From an uncultured Capnocytophaga sp. (GTDB lineage Bacteria; Bacteroidota; Bacteroidia; Flavobacteriales; Flavobacteriaceae), in contig NZ_CALHGG010000110.1 of NCBI RefSeq assembly GCF_938029845.1, positions 1-8,125 on the forward strand: a stretch of DNA of 8,125 nt, given 5' to 3'. The notes under the pieces are model-generated. The model worked only from the letters and a program-made list of their open reading frames with translations. It ran no database searches and had not been told where the DNA came from. The position numbers and the translations under genes are program-made. Within the stretch, counting starts at the first letter, position 1, and every line of letters starts with the position of its first letter. This document shows, piece by piece, positions 5,267 to 8,125 of the stretch.

Positions 5267-8125
5267 TGCTTCCTCTTTCAGGATCATTGGTAATAGTCAG
5301 TGAGATGGGAATACGTTCTTTGAGCTCTTCTACGTGAGAAATGATCCCCACGATACGGTTATCCTTGAGTAGGTTGGCCATGGTCTCAAATACAATATTC
5401 ACGGATTCTGTATCTTGGGTGCCAAAACCTTCGTCTATAAAAAAGAAATTTTTATCAGCACTTGCCTCACTCTGTACACTTTCCGCCAATGCCAAGGCGA
5501 GACTTAGGGATACCTGAAAGGCCTGCCCCCCTGATAGGGTTTTTACACTCCTACTTTTTCCTTCATTGAGGTAGTCTATGATTTCAAACTCATTATTTTC
5601 ACCGATTTGCAAGCTCAGTTGTCCTCGTGTCATCCTGTGAAAACGTTCATTGGCATGTTGGCAGAGTTGTTGTAGGTAAATGGAGGAGATATATTCTACG
5701 AAACCTTTCCCCCTGAATAGGATTTCCAAGAGTTTTATATTCTCATTGCGCTTTCTAACATAGGCTGCGGATTTCATCAGTTCCTTTTTGATTATTAAAG
5801 CCTGACTGATACGCTCTAATTCGCTGGAAATTCTAATACAATTTTCATGATTAGCCTTTACTTCCTGTTCCTTAAGGATGTATTGTGCTTCTATCTCGGC
5901 AAAGGCTTTAGGATCAAAGGATACATTGGCAAATTTGGCTTCTAATTCTTTAATTTGCTCACAAAGTACCTTGTAGCGAACCTTAAAGTCTTGTATTTTT
6001 ACTCTATTTTCTTCTATTGGCAAAGGGGAATCCAATATTTTTGTTACTTCTTTAAGGGGTATCTTTTCTTGAATCAAAGTATCTGTTAGCGTTTTTTCAA
6101 TAGTTTGGTATTCAGCCTCCCATTTTTCGAGCAATTCATTAGTGTTTTTCAGTTGAGTCTCGTACTGTGATTGTAAAGGATTCAAGCGGTTACGCTCTTG
6201 GGTAAGGTCAGTATAGGTTTGCTCGATATATTTATTAGTCTTTGCTATAAATTGATATTCTTTTTCAATGAGAGCGAAATCCTTATTTTCATAATCAGAA
6301 AAGCTATATTTCTTTAAACTTTCTTTTCGACTAGCTATATTTCCTTCAAGGGTAGCAATTTCTTTATAGATTTTATCAAGTAGCCCCTTGTATTCTTCTA
6401 TTTTTAAGAGTAGGGCATCTATTTCCTTAGTGCCTTTTTTGAGTAATGTCTCTTTGCCCTCTATTTCTTGCTCTAGAGCATAGGCAAATTGGCGTTTCTG
6501 ATCAAAGGCGGTGCGATCTTCTTTGGAAAATTCGCTCCAGATGAACTTGTCATGATGTGCCAAACGTTCTTTTTCTATTTGCTGAGCTGTTTCCTTTTCT
6601 GATTGTAATTGGTTTTCAAAAAATTGTTTCTTATCTACTGTTTTTTCAATTTGAAAGAGACTTTGTTGTAATTGCTCTTGTTTTGTATCAAGCGCCTTTA
6701 TTGCTTTTTGAGTAGTGGTGAGTTCAGTACTTACATCTTCAAAATGGGTGATACTTGGATGCTCAGTGGAACCACAGAGAGGACAAGGACTTCCTTCGTG
6801 GAGTTCTTTCGTATAGTGGGATAATTGTCGCTGTAGTTCAAGTTGGTTGAGCTTTTGTTGGAGTGTGTCTTTTTCTTTTTCTATAGTTTTCTTTTCAATA
6901 GTAATTTTTTCCTTGTAATCGGGAACAAATCCATCTTTGAAGAGCACAAAACAACTAAGCTCTTTTACAATCTCTTGTAATTGTGCTGTGGTATCTTTAA
7001 TTTTTTGCTGTTGTTTATTTTGGTTTTCAGAAATGGAATAGTTCTTCTCATACCAATTACCAACTTCCAAGAGTAATTGACTATCTATACGTTGCTTTTT
7101 GAGGCTTTCGATCTCACTTTCGATGGTGTTATTATAGTCCTTTTTATCTTTTAGATTCTTTTCTTCTTCTGCTATTTTCTTAGTACCTTCTATAGTTCTA
7201 CTTTTTTCTTTGGTTAATCTTTCTTGCAAAGGGAATATTGCTAATAGCTGTTGTAGATCTTCTTCCATCTGCTTTGCATCAGGAAGTTTTTCATAAGATT
7301 CTTGTAACGCTTCTATATTATCAGAGATATGGGTTAGCTTATTTTGTACCTGATTGAGTGCTTCAACTTCTGTAACTCTTTTATTCGTATAGAATTGCAA
7401 TTCCTTTGTCAGGTGTGTTCTGTTATCTAACAAATTCTTAAATAGCTTTTCTATCTTTTCATACCTATTTACCTTTTCCTCTAATTCATCAAAAGAATAC
7501 TTTTGAGAATGGAGTAGAGAAAACTCTTTTCTCTTACGCTCTAAAAGTTCAAAGTCTGATTTCAAGCTTTTGAGATGTTCGTAATGTGTCTTTAGTTGAT
7601 CAAGTATTACTTCTAAAGATTTTTGTTTGTCTGTCTCTTCCTTGAGTTTGTCCTTTTGTATTTGTATGGCCTCCTCATGGATTTCTTCATACCCCTTTAG
7701 TTCGCCCTCTTTGAAACTAAGTTTTTCTTCATTCTCTTTTTTAAGTTTGCTGATATTATCGGAAAGGTCAAACTTTTGTAGGTTGAAGATTTCCTTCATC
7801 ATATTATTGCGATCCTTGGCACCGAGTTCCAAGAACTCCTTGAACTGACCTTGGGGGATGATAATAGTACGTTTGAAGTTGTGATAACTCAATCCTATAA
7901 GTTCCTCTGGGTTAGCTTGTTCCAAAGGAATCCATTTATCCATATTTTTTTCATAGAACTGTACAGTAGGGGTTCTTACGTCCTCAAACTTCTTGGAGTT
8001 GCGCTTGAACTCCCTGATCACCCGTAGCTGTCGGTTCTCAAAATTGAAAAACTCAAATTCTATATAGATATGGTTGGATTTGAGGTTCATCATATTGTAG
8101 CCCCTTTTGTCGGCCTTATTCAGGC
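5253..8125 (-). CDS. sbcC: SbcC/Rad50-type exonuclease ATPase subunit (N-terminus beyond right edge)
   Basis: SbcC is the ATPase of the SbcCD complex, which opens hairpins and trims double-strand DNA ends; the nuclease partner SbcD is not in the window. The first in-frame ATG at 8093 is not the true start: the frame stays open for ten more codons to the edge, and the Walker A P-loop expected near the N-terminus is absent. About 75 residues are probably missing. Counting from that Met, visible parts are the Q-loop region IIIPQGQFKEFL (77-88), a long Glu/Lys/Gln-rich coiled coil on both sides of a zinc hook CPLC (C437, C440), the ABC signature LSGGQ (853-857), Walker B FFFIDEGFG with D887 and catalytic E888, and the switch histidine H920 in ISHVEEL. 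Two head halves around a hooked coiled coil identify the SbcC/Rad50 family; SbcC is preferred over RecN or SMC because of the CPLC hook. The last codons overlap a repeat array, and the stop is TAG. Confidence 0.95.
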   Translation of the reverse strand, partial: LNKADKRGYNMMNLKSNHIYIEFEFFNFENRQLRVIREFKRNSKKFEDVRTPTVQFYEKNMDKWIPLEQANPEELIGLSYHNFKRTIIIPQGQFKEFLELGAKDRNNMMKEIFNLQKFDLSDNISKLKKENEEKLSFKEGELKGYEEIHEEAIQIQKDKLKEETDKQKSLEVILDQLKTHYEHLKSLKSDFELLERKRKEFSLLHSQKYSFDELEEKVNRYEKIEKLFKNLLDNRTHLTKELQFYTNKRVTEVEALNQVQNKLTHISDNIEALQESYEKLPDAKQMEEDLQQLLAIFPLQERLTKEKSRTIEGTKKIAEEEKNLKDKKDYNNTIESEIESLKKQRIDSQLLLEVGNWYEKNYSISENQNKQQQKIKDTTAQLQEIVKELSCFVLFKDGFVPDYKEKITIEKKTIEKEKDTLQQKLNQLELQRQLSHYTKELHEGSPCPLCGSTEHPSITHFEDVSTELTTTQKAIKALDTKQEQLQQSLFQIEKTVDKKQFFENQLQSEKETAQQIEKERLAHHDKFIWSEFSKEDRTAFDQKRQFAYALEQEIEGKETLLKKGTKEIDALLLKIEEYKGLLDKIYKEIATLEGNIASRKESLKKYSFSDYENKDFALIEKEYQFIAKTNKYIEQTYTDLTQERNRLNPLQSQYETQLKNTNELLEKWEAEYQTIEKTLTDTLIQEKIPLKEVTKILDSPLPIEENRVKIQDFKVRYKVLCEQIKELEAKFANVSFDPKAFAEIEAQYILKEQEVKANHENCIRISSELERISQALIIKKELMKSAAYVRKRNENIKLLEILFRGKGFVEYISSIYLQQLCQHANERFHRMTRGQLSLQIGENNEFEIIDYLNEGKSRSVKTLSGGQAFQVSLSLALALAESVQSEASADKNFFFIDEGFGTQDTESVNIVFETMANLLKDNRIVGIISHVEELKERIPISLTITNDPERGSIISS

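Noticed and set aside
8088..8093. ATG at 8093 as the start of sbcC
   Set aside because: The frame continues open to the edge with family-like residues (LNKADKRGYN), and the essential Walker A motif would be missing.

Overview
The window looks like chromosomal DNA from a member of the Bacteroidota, most likely class Flavobacteriia; a Capnocytophaga-like genus is only a guess. The reasons are the DnaE with a fused N-terminal proofreading exonuclease, the wording of GroEL and GroES, starts preceded by A/T-rich leaders without Shine-Dalgarno sequences, and a Bacteroidota-type TAnnTTTG promoter element. All supported genes lie on the minus strand, so transcription runs from high to low coordinates. 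No plus-strand gene, RNA gene, CRISPR array or mobile element is supported.

From upstream to downstream: (1) sbcC, cut by the right edge, encodes the SbcC/Rad50-type SMC-like ATPase of a DNA end-processing nuclease. (2) A 105-bp gap holds a heptad-spaced CAG/CTG repeat that folds into a hairpin directly after the sbcC stop. (3) A short CYTH-domain protein follows, probably an inorganic triphosphatase. (4) A 76-bp gap carries a good match to a sigma-54 (-24/-12) promoter. (5) The groS - uncharacterised 179-aa gene - groL cluster has spacings of only 17 and 33 nt, so it is probably one operon. (6) A strong rho-independent terminator follows groL, then a likely dnaE promoter. (7) dnaE, cut by the left edge, encodes an exonuclease-PHP-polymerase fusion.

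The window therefore combines DNA replication and proofreading (dnaE), DNA break and hairpin processing (sbcC), and protein folding (groS/groL). The least ordinary points are the uncharacterised protein set between the two chaperonin subunits, which looks like two copies of a small beta-alpha-beta-beta-alpha-beta unit; the sigma-54-like promoter in front of the chaperonin operon; the heptad inverted repeat after sbcC; and the loss of several metal-ligand residues in the DnaE PHP domain. I saw no clear new multi-gene system. The 179-aa gene is the best candidate for undescribed biology.
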